Shown: piece after piece, positions 18,201 through 26,495 of the stretch | How positions within the stretch are numbered: position 1 is the first letter of the stretch | Layout of the letters: every line of letters begins with the position of its first letter | From: Undibacterium sp. | GTDB taxonomy: Bacteria > Pseudomonadota > Gammaproteobacteria > Burkholderiales > Burkholderiaceae_D | Length of the DNA stretch: 38,051 nt | Assembly (NCBI GenBank): GCA_025352365.1 | Contig: JANXTO010000116.1 | Coordinates: 1 to 38,051, forward strand | Direction of reading: 5' to 3' | Program-made: the position numbers and the translations under genes | Notes under the pieces: generated by a model | Seen by the model: the letters and a program-made list of their open reading frames with translations, nothing else | The model's database searches: none | Told to the model about the DNA's origin: nothing

Positions 18201-18473
18201 GATGGAAATGCCAGCCAGCGATTGGGACTCGATATGTTCAATATCGTTGACCGTGGTGGTCAAACTGCGCTCATTGACAGCGGCAATCCGTTGTCCCATT
18301 TCTTGTGCAGACAGGCCGTTGTAGTTCCAGATAATACTGACAACGGGGATATTAATTTCTGGAAAAATATCGGTCGCCATTTTGGTCAGCACCAGTGGCG
18401 TTGATAACAAAATCAATAACGCCATCACGATAAACGTATAGGGCCTTCGCAATGCAATTTGAACGATCCACAT
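15240..18473 (-). CDS. RND efflux pump, inner-membrane subunit
   Basis: A 1077-residue RND transporter, normal length for the family. Twelve membrane helices are expected; the first is at about 12-32, with large periplasmic loops after helices 1 and 7. The helix-4 proton relay is present as ILVDDATVTIEN with adjacent aspartates. In helix 10 the AcrB lysine position in the (A)KNAI motif appears as TANSI, so that lysine is absent. This is probably subfamily-specific and means the substrate class (drug or metal) cannot be assigned from motifs. It is the first gene of a pump-adaptor-duct operon. AGGGA lies about 13 bases before the ATG. No linked regulator gene is present. Confidence 0.93.
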   Translation of the reverse strand: MWIVQIALRRPYTFIVMALLILLSTPLVLTKMATDIFPEINIPVVSIIWNYNGLSAQEMGQRIAAVNERSLTTTVNDIEHIESQSLAGISIIKIFFQPNANIQTAIAQVVSIEQAQLRQLPAGITPPLVIKYSASSIPVIQLGLSSATMNEQSLFDTAVNFLRPQLITIPGAAVPFPFGGKSRLVSVDLDTQTLLAKGLTPTDVVNAVNAQNLALPSGTAKIGATEFNVNMNGSPDTIAGLNNIPVLNKNGTMTYLSEVARVRDGFSPQTNIVRQNGERGVLLSVLKNGGSSTLDIVNNLRNILPTALQTLPKELKITQLFDQSVFVKAAITGVIHEALIAAVLTAAMILLFLGNWRSTCIIAVSIPLSILASILALYAMGETINIMTLGGLALAVGILVDDATVTIENIERHLHQGSDLHKAILDGAGEIAIPALVSTLCICIVFLPMFFLTGVARYLFVPLAEAVVFAMLASYVLSRTLVPTMVMLMMDHSHIDPAAKPSLLQRVYRKFDAAFEQFRGGYIIILSTLLTHRKMFGGMFLGFCILSLGLVFGLGRDFFPSVDSGQIRLHMRAPTGTRIEETARIADEVEKVIREMTPKEEIGTVLDNLGLPYSGINLSYSNAGTIGTLDGEILISLNEDHRPTATYIERLRRELPKRFPGVEFFFQPADIVTQILNFGLPAAMDIQIAGNNLPSNYRYASDLMKQIKQIPGAVDVHIQQRMDQPTLALNVDRSQIKQLGLNPVDVAQNLLVSLSGSFQTAPAFWLNPVNGIVYSIAVQTPQHQISDLNSLLRIPVRSSAVANTAGDGIVPSQILSNLVSVKPAQQMAVVSHYNITPVIDLYVSVEGRDLGGVSNQVEKLVNDLRPTLPRGTRIDIRGQVQTMKSSFIGLGIGLLMAIVLVYLLIVVNFQSWVDAFIIITALPAALAGIVWMLFLTGTTLNVPALTGAIMTMGVATANSILMVSFARQRLNDGLPPLSAALEAGATRIRPVLMTALAMIIGMIPMAIGLGEGAEQNAPLGRAVIGGLLFATVSTLFFVPIVFASIHRYLEHRKQTSAVTNNTPPASPSSPVVEEGKS

Positions 18474-18474
18474 C

Positions 18475-18886
18475 TTAAATCGACTTCCCTAGGAAATATT
18501 CGGTTTGATTAGGCTTAACGGTAATAGCTAGATAAGTGACTGCGGTAATGGCTAGCTTAGTTATAAGCTTGGTGACTGTCATCATCAATGAGATCATTGC
18601 CATAGAAATGGCAGCGGAGTTTGCGGTGATGGTGGTGCAAAAAAACAGTACAAAAAACAATAAAAAAACAGCACAAAACAGCGTTTAAATTACTAGAAAA
18701 TTGCTACAGTATCAGCCGATGAAAAGTGTAAATGAATTTGGCGACCAACGTCTAAATATGAACCGGGAAGTTATGACCTGACATGCGCAATTTTTGCGGC
18801 AAAGGTACTCCATTACCGATAAAGACAATTCGCTTGATGGAGTAGGATTTTTGTAAATTGGTTAAGACTCAAGTTGTTCGATATGA
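18475..18886. other. Upstream region of the RND operon
   Basis: The RND promoter should lie here on the minus strand. A 61-codon frame (18475-18660, minus) ends one base before the pump's ATG and would encode a hydrophobic Ile/Thr/Ala/Met-rich peptide with about two membrane-like stretches. I cannot distinguish a leader peptide from chance. A 20-codon frame at 18719-18781 (plus) lacks a ribosome-binding site. Nothing else is recognisable. Confidence 0.4.
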
Positions 18887-18969
18887 ATATACTCCCCGTA
18901 AATTTAGTAAAAATATCCTTATAGTCCAAAGAATATATGGACGATTAAAATATACATGGTGGGAGTATA
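18887..18969 (+). repeat. 83-bp MITE-like element, copy 3
   Basis: Left end ATATACTCCCC (18887-18897) and right end GGGAGTATA (18961-18969). The core has AGTCCA (18923-18928) opposite TGGACGATTAAA (18938-18949), as in copies 1 and 2. The 83-bp length and the position of TGGACGA (offset 51) agree exactly with copy 1. It lies 235 bp beyond the regA stop and about 410 bp upstream of the RND operon. Confidence 0.75.
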
Positions 18970-19203
18970 ATTATTGCGTAGATAGAATGAAACACTAGAC
19001 AGTAAGCCAAAAACTGCTAAAAGCCTAGGCAGTCATGGCCGCTATGATGTGACTTGCGTTTTTGTAACGAAATGTTTTGCGATGCACAAATCACGACAAT
19101 GTCGCAACCTGCCAAGTTGCGCTTAAGTGAATTTTTCTTAGTGCAGTAGACCTTGTGTCTGTTTATAGCATCTTGCCGCGGTGTGTCATTGCGTAAGGTC
19201 TGA
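18970..19203. other. Spacer downstream of regA, no gene seen
   Basis: I see no open frame worth reporting. AGACCTT (19148-19154) and AAGGTCT (19195-19201) are inverted 7-base copies flanking a 40-base loop just past the regA stop. This is too long-range and short to call a terminator with confidence. Confidence 0.4.
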
Positions 19204-19740
19204 TTACTTAATTCTTTGTTTCTCCAGCTTGCGTGCTAGCGTGCGTCTGTGCATGCCTAGTCTTCGAGCTGTTTCTGAAATATTAAAGTCGGTTTCGGCC
19301 AGAACTTCGTGAATCCTTTCCCACTCCAAATTTTTGATGGAGGTGGAGCGGTTTGTAATTTCTACATCCGCTGTGCCGGCGATATGCCCGAAGGCAGCTT
19401 CAATATCATCCGTGTTGGATGGTTTAGACAGATACTGGCATGCCCCTAGTTTGACTGCTTCTACAGCAGTGGCGATACTGGCAAAGCCTGTCAGCACCAC
19501 AATCAGCATCTGGGGATTGTGGTGGTGTAGAAGCTGCACGCAGGCCAGACCGGATGAGTGACCGTTTAACTTCAGATCAACGACGGCATAGGCGGGGGAA
19601 TGATCAGATAGTAATTTCTCAGCATCCTCCATACTGGTCGCGTGCAAAACGGTGTAGCCGCGTCGCTCAAACGAGCGGCTTAGTGTGCGGGCAAAAGCAG
19701 TATCGTCTTCGATAATGAGTAACAGACGACTCTCTGACAT
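19204..19740 (-). CDS. regA: RegA/ActR/PrrA-family redox response regulator
   Basis: A 178-residue regulator. The receiver domain (about 4-120) has the acidic pair EDD at 11-13, phospho-acceptor Asp55 in VVDLKLNG, Thr84 in VLTGFAS and Lys106 in LSKPS. The C-terminal Fis-type helix-turn-helix ISETARRLGMHRRTLARKL (about 153-171) is the near-invariant RegA recognition region. In photosynthetic and respiratory proteobacteria RegA orthologues switch terminal oxidases and other redox genes. Here it is the last gene after cyoABCD, SURF1 and regB, 30 bp past the regB stop, so it likely controls the oxidase operon it sits in. DNA targets cannot be read directly. Confidence 0.93.
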   Translation of the reverse strand: MSESRLLLIIEDDTAFARTLSRSFERRGYTVLHATSMEDAEKLLSDHSPAYAVVDLKLNGHSSGLACVQLLHHHNPQMLIVVLTGFASIATAVEAVKLGACQYLSKPSNTDDIEAAFGHIAGTADVEITNRSTSIKNLEWERIHEVLAETDFNISETARRLGMHRRTLARKLEKQRIK

Positions 19741-19770
19741 AGTGAATAAATTCCTGAGGTTAAATCTCGG

Positions 19771-21150
19771 TTAAAGCATGATCGCTGCGAGTGGCAATAT
19801 TAATTGTACGACGGCTCCGCCCTCGTCGCGATTAGATGCCGTGACATGACCACCTAGTTTGCGTGCCACATTGATGACAAAAAATAGCCCTAGTCCGCTA
19901 CCCGGACGACCTTTGGTCGATTGATAAGGTTCACCGATGCGTGACAAGATGGTGGGGTCGAAACCATGCCCACTATCTGCGACCGTAAATATGAGTGCAT
20001 CGTTTTCACGCCGGACTTCCATGCGCAGCCAGTCTGGGGAGGCTTCTAAGGCATTGTCGAGTACGTTACAGACCATTTGCTTGAGAGCGGTGTCAAAGAC
20101 GATAGGAATATCCTCTTCAATCTGATTATCAAAACCAAACGAGACGATTGGTCTGGTTGAGATAAATTCTCTGGTGAGATCGTTTAAAAAAGTATTGATC
20201 GTAGTTTTGACTGCGGATTCGCCACGTGCTTCTCCGGCCGATAGCAAGATGCCGCTGACGATACTTTTACAGCGTTGTAACTGTGTTTCCATCTCGCTGA
20301 TTTCTTCTAGCAGTTCGGCGTTATTGCTGAATTCTGGCATGCGTCGCCAGTCTCCCAGTATGACGGAGAGTGTCGCCAGTGGCGTACCTAATTCATGCGC
20401 TGCACCAGAGGCGAGCAGACCCATGCGTACAATATGATCTTCCTCTACCGCCCGTTGGCGCAGATCGGCGAGCTGGGCATCACGTGCACGCAGGTTGTGG
20501 CCAATCCGGGTGATGAAAAAAACCAGCAGGGCGGCATTCAACATGAAGCAAATGATTAAGCCACCGACATACAAGTGCGATAGCCCGCCGTTTTCAGCCG
20601 GCGGTAAAGTCAAAGGCTCAGAAAATAGTGATAGTCCGGCCAGACAGGCACTGGTGAAGATGACGATGATCCAGGTTGACCAGGCTTCCAGCAAGACGGC
20701 ACTTAAAATGACTTGTAACAGATAAAGGAAGGCAAAGGGATTAGAGGTGCCGCCACCAAAATAGAGCTGCGCCGTCAGACTAAACACATCAATGAGTAAT
20801 GCAAAAACCAGTTCACCATTGGTCACATACACGCGCTCATGCCAGCGCAAATGACTGGCAATATTGAAAGCGACTAAGCACACCAGTACAACCAGCATTT
20901 TGACTAAGGGCAAATGGATGCCAAAGCCAAGCATCACGATCAAAATGGTGGATAGCTGCCCAAATACGGCAATCCAGCGCAGCTGAATCAGCTGCAGCAT
21001 ATTCTTGTGCCCAGCGGAGTTTTTGTACTCGATGGCGATGGCGGATTGTTCTGCCAGTGTTTTAGTCGCTGACTTCGTTACCGACTTAGCTGCGGTCTCT
21101 TGTTCAGTTTTTTGAGGGACGATCTTTTTTACCATGCTCACTATGTTCAC
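19771..21150 (-). CDS. regB: RegB/PrrB-family redox sensor histidine kinase
   Basis: A 459-residue sensor kinase. A Lys/Thr-rich cytoplasmic N-terminus (1-50) is followed by about six membrane helices between 52 and 218. The GGTSNPF heptapeptide at 133-139 fits GGxxNPF, the ubiquinone-sensing motif of RegB. The H-box AAHELGTPL places the phosphorylated histidine at 252. Cys294 in QRCKSI sits where RegB has its redox-active cysteine. N-, G1- and G2-box sequences (NVLDNALEAS, DSGHGFD, GSGLGLFF) complete the kinase core. It should sense quinone-pool redox state and phosphorylate RegA. It lies 73 bp after the SURF1-like gene, in the same direction as the quinol oxidase genes. Confidence 0.94.
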   Translation of the reverse strand: MNIVSMVKKIVPQKTEQETAAKSVTKSATKTLAEQSAIAIEYKNSAGHKNMLQLIQLRWIAVFGQLSTILIVMLGFGIHLPLVKMLVVLVCLVAFNIASHLRWHERVYVTNGELVFALLIDVFSLTAQLYFGGGTSNPFAFLYLLQVILSAVLLEAWSTWIIVIFTSACLAGLSLFSEPLTLPPAENGGLSHLYVGGLIICFMLNAALLVFFITRIGHNLRARDAQLADLRQRAVEEDHIVRMGLLASGAAHELGTPLATLSVILGDWRRMPEFSNNAELLEEISEMETQLQRCKSIVSGILLSAGEARGESAVKTTINTFLNDLTREFISTRPIVSFGFDNQIEEDIPIVFDTALKQMVCNVLDNALEASPDWLRMEVRRENDALIFTVADSGHGFDPTILSRIGEPYQSTKGRPGSGLGLFFVINVARKLGGHVTASNRDEGGAVVQLILPLAAIML

Positions 21151-21223
21151 TTATTCTGATTATTCTGGAATGTTTGCAGATCTTAAATCATATTTAAAAT
21201 TAAGTGCTGAAGCTCCTGGCGGG

Positions 21224-22102
21224 CTAGGGCATGTACTGACGAGGCTGATATTTTTTATCTCTGATGACATAAAACCAGGCGGCTCCCGTCATGATTGCGA
21301 GTAAAAACCAGACCACAGCATAAACTAAATGGTTGTTATGGAAGTTGATTACAGTCAAGCCTGCGACTGGGTAATTGCGTGAGTCCTCATTACGCTGGGT
21401 ATTCAGTTTATCTTGTGATGACGTATTGGTGGCATTAGTACCAGCGTCGGCATCGATAAAAAAGGGAGCTACCTTTGTCAGACCATTTGCAGTTGCAATC
21501 GCCTGCACATCACGTGAATACCAGCGATTACCAGCAGGGTCATTTTTTCTTAAAAAACCTCCACCCGGTTCGGTCATACGCATTAACCCGCTGACATTGA
21601 CCGTGCTAGGGCTAGTCAAATCGGAGTGATTTTTTTGGGATAATGTCCGATACGATTCAGCCATTTGTTCTGGGATAAAGCCGCGATTAATCAGGACGAT
21701 ACTTTGATCTATTGTCTTGAATGGCGTCAGTGCCCAGAAGCCGCTTCCCAATTCTGTGGACGCTTGTACCAGAGTGTTTTTTTTAACCAAAAAATTACCG
21801 GTAACTTGGACATGGCGATATTCATCTGCACTTGCATTGATGCGGGGCCATTGAGCAGAAGTAGGGGCGGGTGTTGCAGCAGCATGAACACGTTGTTCAA
21901 CACGTTCAATTAAATCAAGCTTCCACTGAAGACGTTTAACTTGCCAGGTTCCCAGAGAAATAAAGCCTGCAAAGATAATGCCCATGCAGGCAGTGAAGGC
22001 TAATCTAAATAACATGGAATGGCGGCTAGCACGATTGGGTGATTCTACTATTAGCGTCAGGCCTACGTCTTTGTCTACCATTCCTTGTTCTGGCTTACTC
22101 AT
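21224..22102 (-). CDS. SURF1-like oxidase assembly protein
   Basis: A 292-residue SURF1-family protein. A membrane helix at about 33-52 is followed at once by GTWQVKRLQWKLDLIERV, the family's hallmark. GFWALTPF and VLINRGFIP come next. A second helix near the C-terminus is preceded by NNHLVYAVVWF. SURF1 proteins help insert haem into subunit I of haem-copper oxidases; here the partner should be CyoB. The start ATG overlaps the cyoD stop by 4 bases (ATGA). The Thr/Asn/Ser-rich stretch at about 224-245 is longer than in typical members and probably an exposed loop. Confidence 0.9.
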   Translation of the reverse strand: MSKPEQGMVDKDVGLTLIVESPNRASRHSMLFRLAFTACMGIIFAGFISLGTWQVKRLQWKLDLIERVEQRVHAAATPAPTSAQWPRINASADEYRHVQVTGNFLVKKNTLVQASTELGSGFWALTPFKTIDQSIVLINRGFIPEQMAESYRTLSQKNHSDLTSPSTVNVSGLMRMTEPGGGFLRKNDPAGNRWYSRDVQAIATANGLTKVAPFFIDADAGTNATNTSSQDKLNTQRNEDSRNYPVAGLTVINFHNNHLVYAVVWFLLAIMTGAAWFYVIRDKKYQPRQYMP

Positions 22103-22608
22103 TGCATAGACGGCATAGTCTTCAAGTTGTCCGGCGCGGGTAACGGTGATGATGCTGGTGTTGATTGTGTCGCTGGCATTGGCATCACGCTAATCGATTC
22201 CGGTTTGGTTTCTGTTTCATGCATCATGCCAGGCATCATATTGTGATTTAAGTGATACATGACCCAGAGCGAGCCACTCATCATAATGAAGACTAGCATA
22301 CCGGTGAATAACAACGCCAGCATTGACCAGCCGCCTTCAGACTTGGTATTCATGTGCAGAAAATACACCATATGCACCACGATCTGTACAGCCGCAAATC
22401 CCAGCAGAATAAATCCGGTCGTACTTGATTTATCAAAGACTTTGCCCATGACTAACCAGAATGGGATTGCTGTCAAAATCACTGCCAGGATAAATCCTGT
22501 AGCATAGCTTTTCAGGCTGCCATGATCGGCGTGCATATGACCGTGCTCGTGGTGAGCATCATGATGGCCGCTGTGACCGTGAGCCATGTGTTCTTGGTTT
22601 GCGCTCAT
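22099..22608 (-). CDS. cyoD: CyoD, cytochrome bo3 quinol oxidase subunit IV
   Basis: A 169-residue subunit IV with three membrane helices (about 35-55, 63-83, 96-118). E. coli CyoD is about 110 residues; this one is longer at both ends. The N-terminus holds about ten histidines within 23 residues, from [20 protein letters not shown] onward. The C-terminus has [10 protein letters not shown] followed by a Pro/Ser/Met-rich tail. These His/Met runs look able to bind copper and could help load CuB, but that is inference. The gene overlaps cyoC and the SURF1-like gene by 4 bases each. Subunit IV is not catalytic; it assists assembly. Confidence 0.9.
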   Translation of the reverse strand: MSANQEHMAHGHSGHHDAHHEHGHMHADHGSLKSYATGFILAVILTAIPFWLVMGKVFDKSSTTGFILLGFAAVQIVVHMVYFLHMNTKSEGGWSMLALLFTGMLVFIMMSGSLWVMYHLNHNMMPGMMHETETKPESISVMPMPATQSTPASSPLPAPDNLKTMPSMQ

Positions 22609-23282
22609 GGCAAGACTCCCATCAAATAAACAAAGGTAAATACGCCGATCCAGACCACATCAAGAAAGTGCCAGAACATTGACAGGCACATCAGTCTTCT
22701 ATCGTTTTCGGGTGTAAGACCATGACGGCCAACCTGAAACATCAATGTAATCAGCCAGATAATACCGAAGCTCACATGCAAACCATGCGTGCCGACTAAA
22801 GCAAAGAATGAAGTCAGAAAACCGCTACGCTGAGGGCCAGCACCTTCATGTATCAGATGTACAAACTCATATAATTCCAAGCCAATAAAGCAAGCCCCAA
22901 GTAAGCCGGTAATAGCGAGCCAGATCAAGGTGGCTGGGACGCGCTTACGCTGCATTTCCAACATGGCAAAGCCATAAGTGATCGAAGATAACAACAGCAA
23001 CGATGTGTTGATCGCAACTAGGGGCAGGTCAAATAATTCAGCACCGGTAGGGCCACCTGCATAGTTACGACCAAGTACCGCATAGGTTGCAAACAGGCAG
23101 GCGAAGATCAGGCAGTCGCTCATCAGGTAGAGCCAGAAACCGAGCAAAGTGCCGTTTTCCGGATGGTGCTCTTTGACATAAAAATCGCTGCTGGCATGCA
23201 TGCCAGCGTGTGACGTTGCACTGGTGTTCAAACTGGTATTCAAGTTCGTGCCCTCGTTTGGAAAAGTTATAGTATTAGACAT
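22605..23282 (-). CDS. cyoC: CyoC, cytochrome bo3 quinol oxidase subunit III
   Basis: A 225-residue subunit III with five membrane helices after a polar, Asn/Thr/Ser-rich N-terminus of about 45 residues. Characteristic stretches are [23 protein letters not shown] and, near the end, [28 protein letters not shown] chose the ATG at 23282, which overlaps the cyoB stop in ATGTCTAA and has AAGG eight bases upstream. An ATG three codons earlier (23291) is the alternative. The gene overlaps cyoD by 4 bases. It belongs to the proton-pumping quinol oxidase of the inner membrane. Confidence 0.93.
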   Translation of the reverse strand: MSNTITFPNEGTNLNTSLNTSATSHAGMHASSDFYVKEHHPENGTLLGFWLYLMSDCLIFACLFATYAVLGRNYAGGPTGAELFDLPLVAINTSLLLLSSITYGFAMLEMQRKRVPATLIWLAITGLLGACFIGLELYEFVHLIHEGAGPQRSGFLTSFFALVGTHGLHVSFGIIWLITLMFQVGRHGLTPENDRRLMCLSMFWHFLDVVWIGVFTFVYLMGVLP

Positions 23283-25296
23283 AGCTTGCACCTTGGCCGG
23301 TACCTAACAAGTGGGTACGTTCGCCTTCAGTACGGACAACATCAGCAACAGGGATGTAGTAATCACGTTTGTAATTGAAGGTGTGAACAATAATTGCCAC
23401 CATCATTGCAGTAAAGCCCAAGCCTGCCAGCAACCACATTTGCCAGATCAGGGCAAAACCGCATACGGCACTCAGTAAGGCGATGATAAAACCGGCACCA
23501 GTATTCTTTGGCATATGGATCGCCACAAAACCATCTTGAGGGCGAGCGTATTGGTTGCTTTTCATATCCGCCCACGCATCGTTGTCATAGACTTTTGGTG
23601 TGAACGCAAAGTTATATGCTGGTGGTGGTGAAGATGTCGACCATTCCAGTGTACGGCCACCCCAAGGATCACCAGTAAAGTCACGCAGGGAGTCACGGCG
23701 CTTGAAGCTGACGTATAACTGAATGATGAAAGAAGCGATACCCAAAGCAATCAGGAAAGCACCGAATGCAGCGATCTGGAACCAGATTTGCAAAGACGGA
23801 TCTTCAAAATGGCTCATGCGTCGTGTCACACCCATTAGGCCGAGTACATACAACGGCATGAATGCGAAGTAGAAACCGATAGTCCAGAACCAGAAGCAGC
23901 ATTTACCCCAGAAATCATCCAATTTGTAGCCGAAAGCTTTTGGAAACCAGTAGTTGATTCCAGCGAACATACCAAACAATACGCCACCGATAATCACGTT
24001 ATGGAAGTGAGCGATCAGGAACAGACTATTGTGCAGAACAAAATCGGCTGGCGGTACCGCCAACAACACGCCTGTCATACCGCCGATGACGAATGTGATC
24101 ATAAAGCCGATGGTCCACAACATAGGTAATTCAAAACGAATACGACCACGGTACATTGTGAACAACCAGTTAAATATCTTCGCACCAGTCGGGATAGAAA
24201 TAATCATGGTGGTGATACCGAAGAACGAATTGACACTCGCACCAGATCCCATAGTGAAAAAGTGATGTAGCCAGACTAGGTAGGACAAGATTGTGATCAC
24301 GACAGTCGCATACACCATAGAGGTGTAGCCGAACAAGCGCTTGCTACAGAAGGTTGATACGATTTCAGAGAAAATACCGAATGCAGGCAAGACCAGAATA
24401 TAGACTTCAGGATGACCCCAAATCCAGATCAGGTTCACATACATCATGGCGTTGCCGCCCATATCGTTGGTGAAGAAGTTAGTGCCGACCATACGATCCA
24501 GCGACAACATACCTAATACCGCTGTTAAAACAGGGAAGGCTGCAACGATCAACACGTTGGTGCACAGAGCAGTCCAGGTGAACACAGGCATCTTCATCAT
24601 GGTCATGCCAGGGGCGCGCATTTTAACGATTGTCGCAATCAGGTTAATCCCCGAGAGCAAAGTCCCGACCCCCGCTATCTGTAGCGACCATATGTAATAG
24701 TCCACACCCACATCCGGGCTGGACATAATGCCAGAGAGCGGTGGATATGCCAGCCAGCCAGTACGGGCGAATTCACCGACGAACAATGACGCCATCACCA
24801 AACCACCGCCAAACGCGGTCATCCAGAAACTAAAATTATTCAAGAAAGGAAAAGCCACATCGCGTGCGCCTATTTGCAGCGGCACTACGTAGTTCATCAA
24901 GCCAGTGACCAACGGCATGGCGACGAAAAAGATCATGATGACGCCGTGTGCGGTAAAAATTTGGTCATAGTGATGTGGCGGCAAAAAGCCGGCAGAATCA
25001 CCAAACGCCAACGCCTGCTGTAGTCGCATCATGATCGCATCAGCAAAGCCGCGTAGCAGCATCACCAGTGCAAAAATTACATACATAATGCCGATTCTTT
25101 TGTGGTCGATACTGGTAAACCAGTCACGCCACAACATGCCCCATACGCGGAAATAAGTCAGTGCTGACAGAACTGCTACGCCACCGATACCGATAACAAT
25201 AAATGTCGCCAGCAAGATAGGTTCATGGAAGGGAATTGCATCCCAGGTGAGACGGCCGAAGATCAGCTTCGTCAAATCGATATGGTCTTGCATCAT
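23275..25296 (-). CDS. cyoB: CyoB, cytochrome bo3 quinol oxidase subunit I
   Basis: A 673-residue haem-copper oxidase subunit I that oxidises ubiquinol, reduces O2 to water and pumps protons. Arg82, Asp86, His109 and Gln112 correspond to the E. coli quinol-site residues R71, D75, H98 and Q101, and are all present. His117 in TAHGVIM is the low-spin haem ligand. WGHPEVYI contains the CuB histidine and its cross-linked tyrosine, HHFFTMG the other two CuB ligands, and HFHNVIIGG the two histidines of the haem pair. I start at 25296, where ATGA overlaps the cyoA stop; the frame is open upstream to 25329 but that would invade cyoA. The end overlaps cyoC by 8 bases. Confidence 0.97.
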   Translation of the reverse strand: MMQDHIDLTKLIFGRLTWDAIPFHEPILLATFIVIGIGGVAVLSALTYFRVWGMLWRDWFTSIDHKRIGIMYVIFALVMLLRGFADAIMMRLQQALAFGDSAGFLPPHHYDQIFTAHGVIMIFFVAMPLVTGLMNYVVPLQIGARDVAFPFLNNFSFWMTAFGGGLVMASLFVGEFARTGWLAYPPLSGIMSSPDVGVDYYIWSLQIAGVGTLLSGINLIATIVKMRAPGMTMMKMPVFTWTALCTNVLIVAAFPVLTAVLGMLSLDRMVGTNFFTNDMGGNAMMYVNLIWIWGHPEVYILVLPAFGIFSEIVSTFCSKRLFGYTSMVYATVVITILSYLVWLHHFFTMGSGASVNSFFGITTMIISIPTGAKIFNWLFTMYRGRIRFELPMLWTIGFMITFVIGGMTGVLLAVPPADFVLHNSLFLIAHFHNVIIGGVLFGMFAGINYWFPKAFGYKLDDFWGKCCFWFWTIGFYFAFMPLYVLGLMGVTRRMSHFEDPSLQIWFQIAAFGAFLIALGIASFIIQLYVSFKRRDSLRDFTGDPWGGRTLEWSTSSPPPAYNFAFTPKVYDNDAWADMKSNQYARPQDGFVAIHMPKNTGAGFIIALLSAVCGFALIWQMWLLAGLGFTAMMVAIIVHTFNYKRDYYIPVADVVRTEGERTHLLGTGQGASYV

Positions 25297-26348
25297 TGTT
25301 TTCCGATGGTAAGAGGGGATGCTGTACAAATTTCAGCGTCGGTATTGAAGGACAATCGTGTTGCGTTATCTTGCTTAAGGCGTTGCGTAAAAATACTGGT
25401 GAAATCTGCTTTGGCATTGGATGCAACATAGGTTTTTGCGTTAGCTCTGGCATCGCTCATCATCATTTTGTCCATGCAGACGTCGCCCGCGCCAACGCAC
25501 CTATTTAAGATCGCGTGATACAAATCTGCATCAACGCTCGCGTAATGACGCACCGGGTCACGCTGACTCGGTTTTTCTAGTTCCAAATAATTTGCCCGAT
25601 CCAATGTTTGTACTTTCGCTTTGGTAGCCTGTACCCACAGATCGAAGTTCTTGGCGCTCATGCCATGAAACTTAAAGCGCATATCCGAGAAACCTGCACC
25701 ACTATAATTTGCAGAGAAACCCTCAAACTCACCCGGTTTATTGATGACCGCGTTGAGTGAGGTTTCCATTCCAGGCATGGCATAAATCTGACCAGCCAGC
25801 GCAGGAATGAAGAAAGAGTTCATGACACTGGATGCTGTGATCTTGAAGTGAACAGGTACATCCACTGGTGCCGCCAGCTCATTTACCGTAGCAATGCCAA
25901 GATCGGGGTAGATGAACAACCATTTCCAGTCCAGCGCTACTACTTCGACATTTAAGGTCTTGGTGCCCATAGGAATGGGGCGGTTTTCATCCAGGCGCGA
26001 CAGCTTACGGTAAGGATCTAAGGTGTGCGTGCTGATCCAGGTGATCAGACCTAGAGCGATAATAATCAGCAGCGGTGCGCCCCAGATTACGAGTTCCAAC
26101 TGGGTTGAATGATCCCAGTCAGGTTCATATGTCGCGGCGGTATTGCTTTTCCGGTAGCGCCATGCAAATACGATGGTGAGAATGATCACCGGGACGATGA
26201 TCAGTAACATCAGTAGTGTTGAAACCCAGATTAGGTGACTTTGCTGAGCAGCAATATCACCTGATGGATTCATTACTACCGTGTTGCAGCCTGCCAACAA
26301 AACTGCAGGGAGGAGAGCTAATCCGCGACGTACAAATAATGGAATCAT
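25293..26348 (-). CDS. cyoA: CyoA, cytochrome bo3 quinol oxidase subunit II
   Basis: A 351-residue subunit II. The signal peptide ends in LLAGC, a lipobox with cysteine at residue 21, and two membrane helices follow (about 38-60 and 85-105). The cupredoxin-like domain carries [21 protein letters not shown] but lacks the cysteine/histidine CuA ligands of cytochrome c oxidases, which assigns it to quinol oxidation. The C-terminal tail beyond about residue 265 holds several cysteines and methionines ([14 protein letters not shown]). This gene leads the cyoABCD-SURF1-regB-regA cluster. Its promoter must lie in the 147 bp shared with the divergent MFS gene. Confidence 0.96.
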   Translation of the reverse strand: MIPLFVRRGLALLPAVLLAGCNTVVMNPSGDIAAQQSHLIWVSTLLMLLIIVPVIILTIVFAWRYRKSNTAATYEPDWDHSTQLELVIWGAPLLIIIALGLITWISTHTLDPYRKLSRLDENRPIPMGTKTLNVEVVALDWKWLFIYPDLGIATVNELAAPVDVPVHFKITASSVMNSFFIPALAGQIYAMPGMETSLNAVINKPGEFEGFSANYSGAGFSDMRFKFHGMSAKNFDLWVQATKAKVQTLDRANYLELEKPSQRDPVRHYASVDADLYHAILNRCVGAGDVCMDKMMMSDARANAKTYVASNAKADFTSIFTQRLKQDNATRLSFNTDAEICTASPLTIGKQ

Positions 26349-26495
26349 GATGTGATAAGCCAGTAGGTATTGAAATTTATGCTAATGTACTCTTACCGGT
26401 ATGCCTTGGCGATTGGACGTTTTGTCCTAGTTTTCAAATAAGCACGAAAAAAAAGAGTAACGTTCAACGACCTAACTAAAATTCGAGAGACAACT

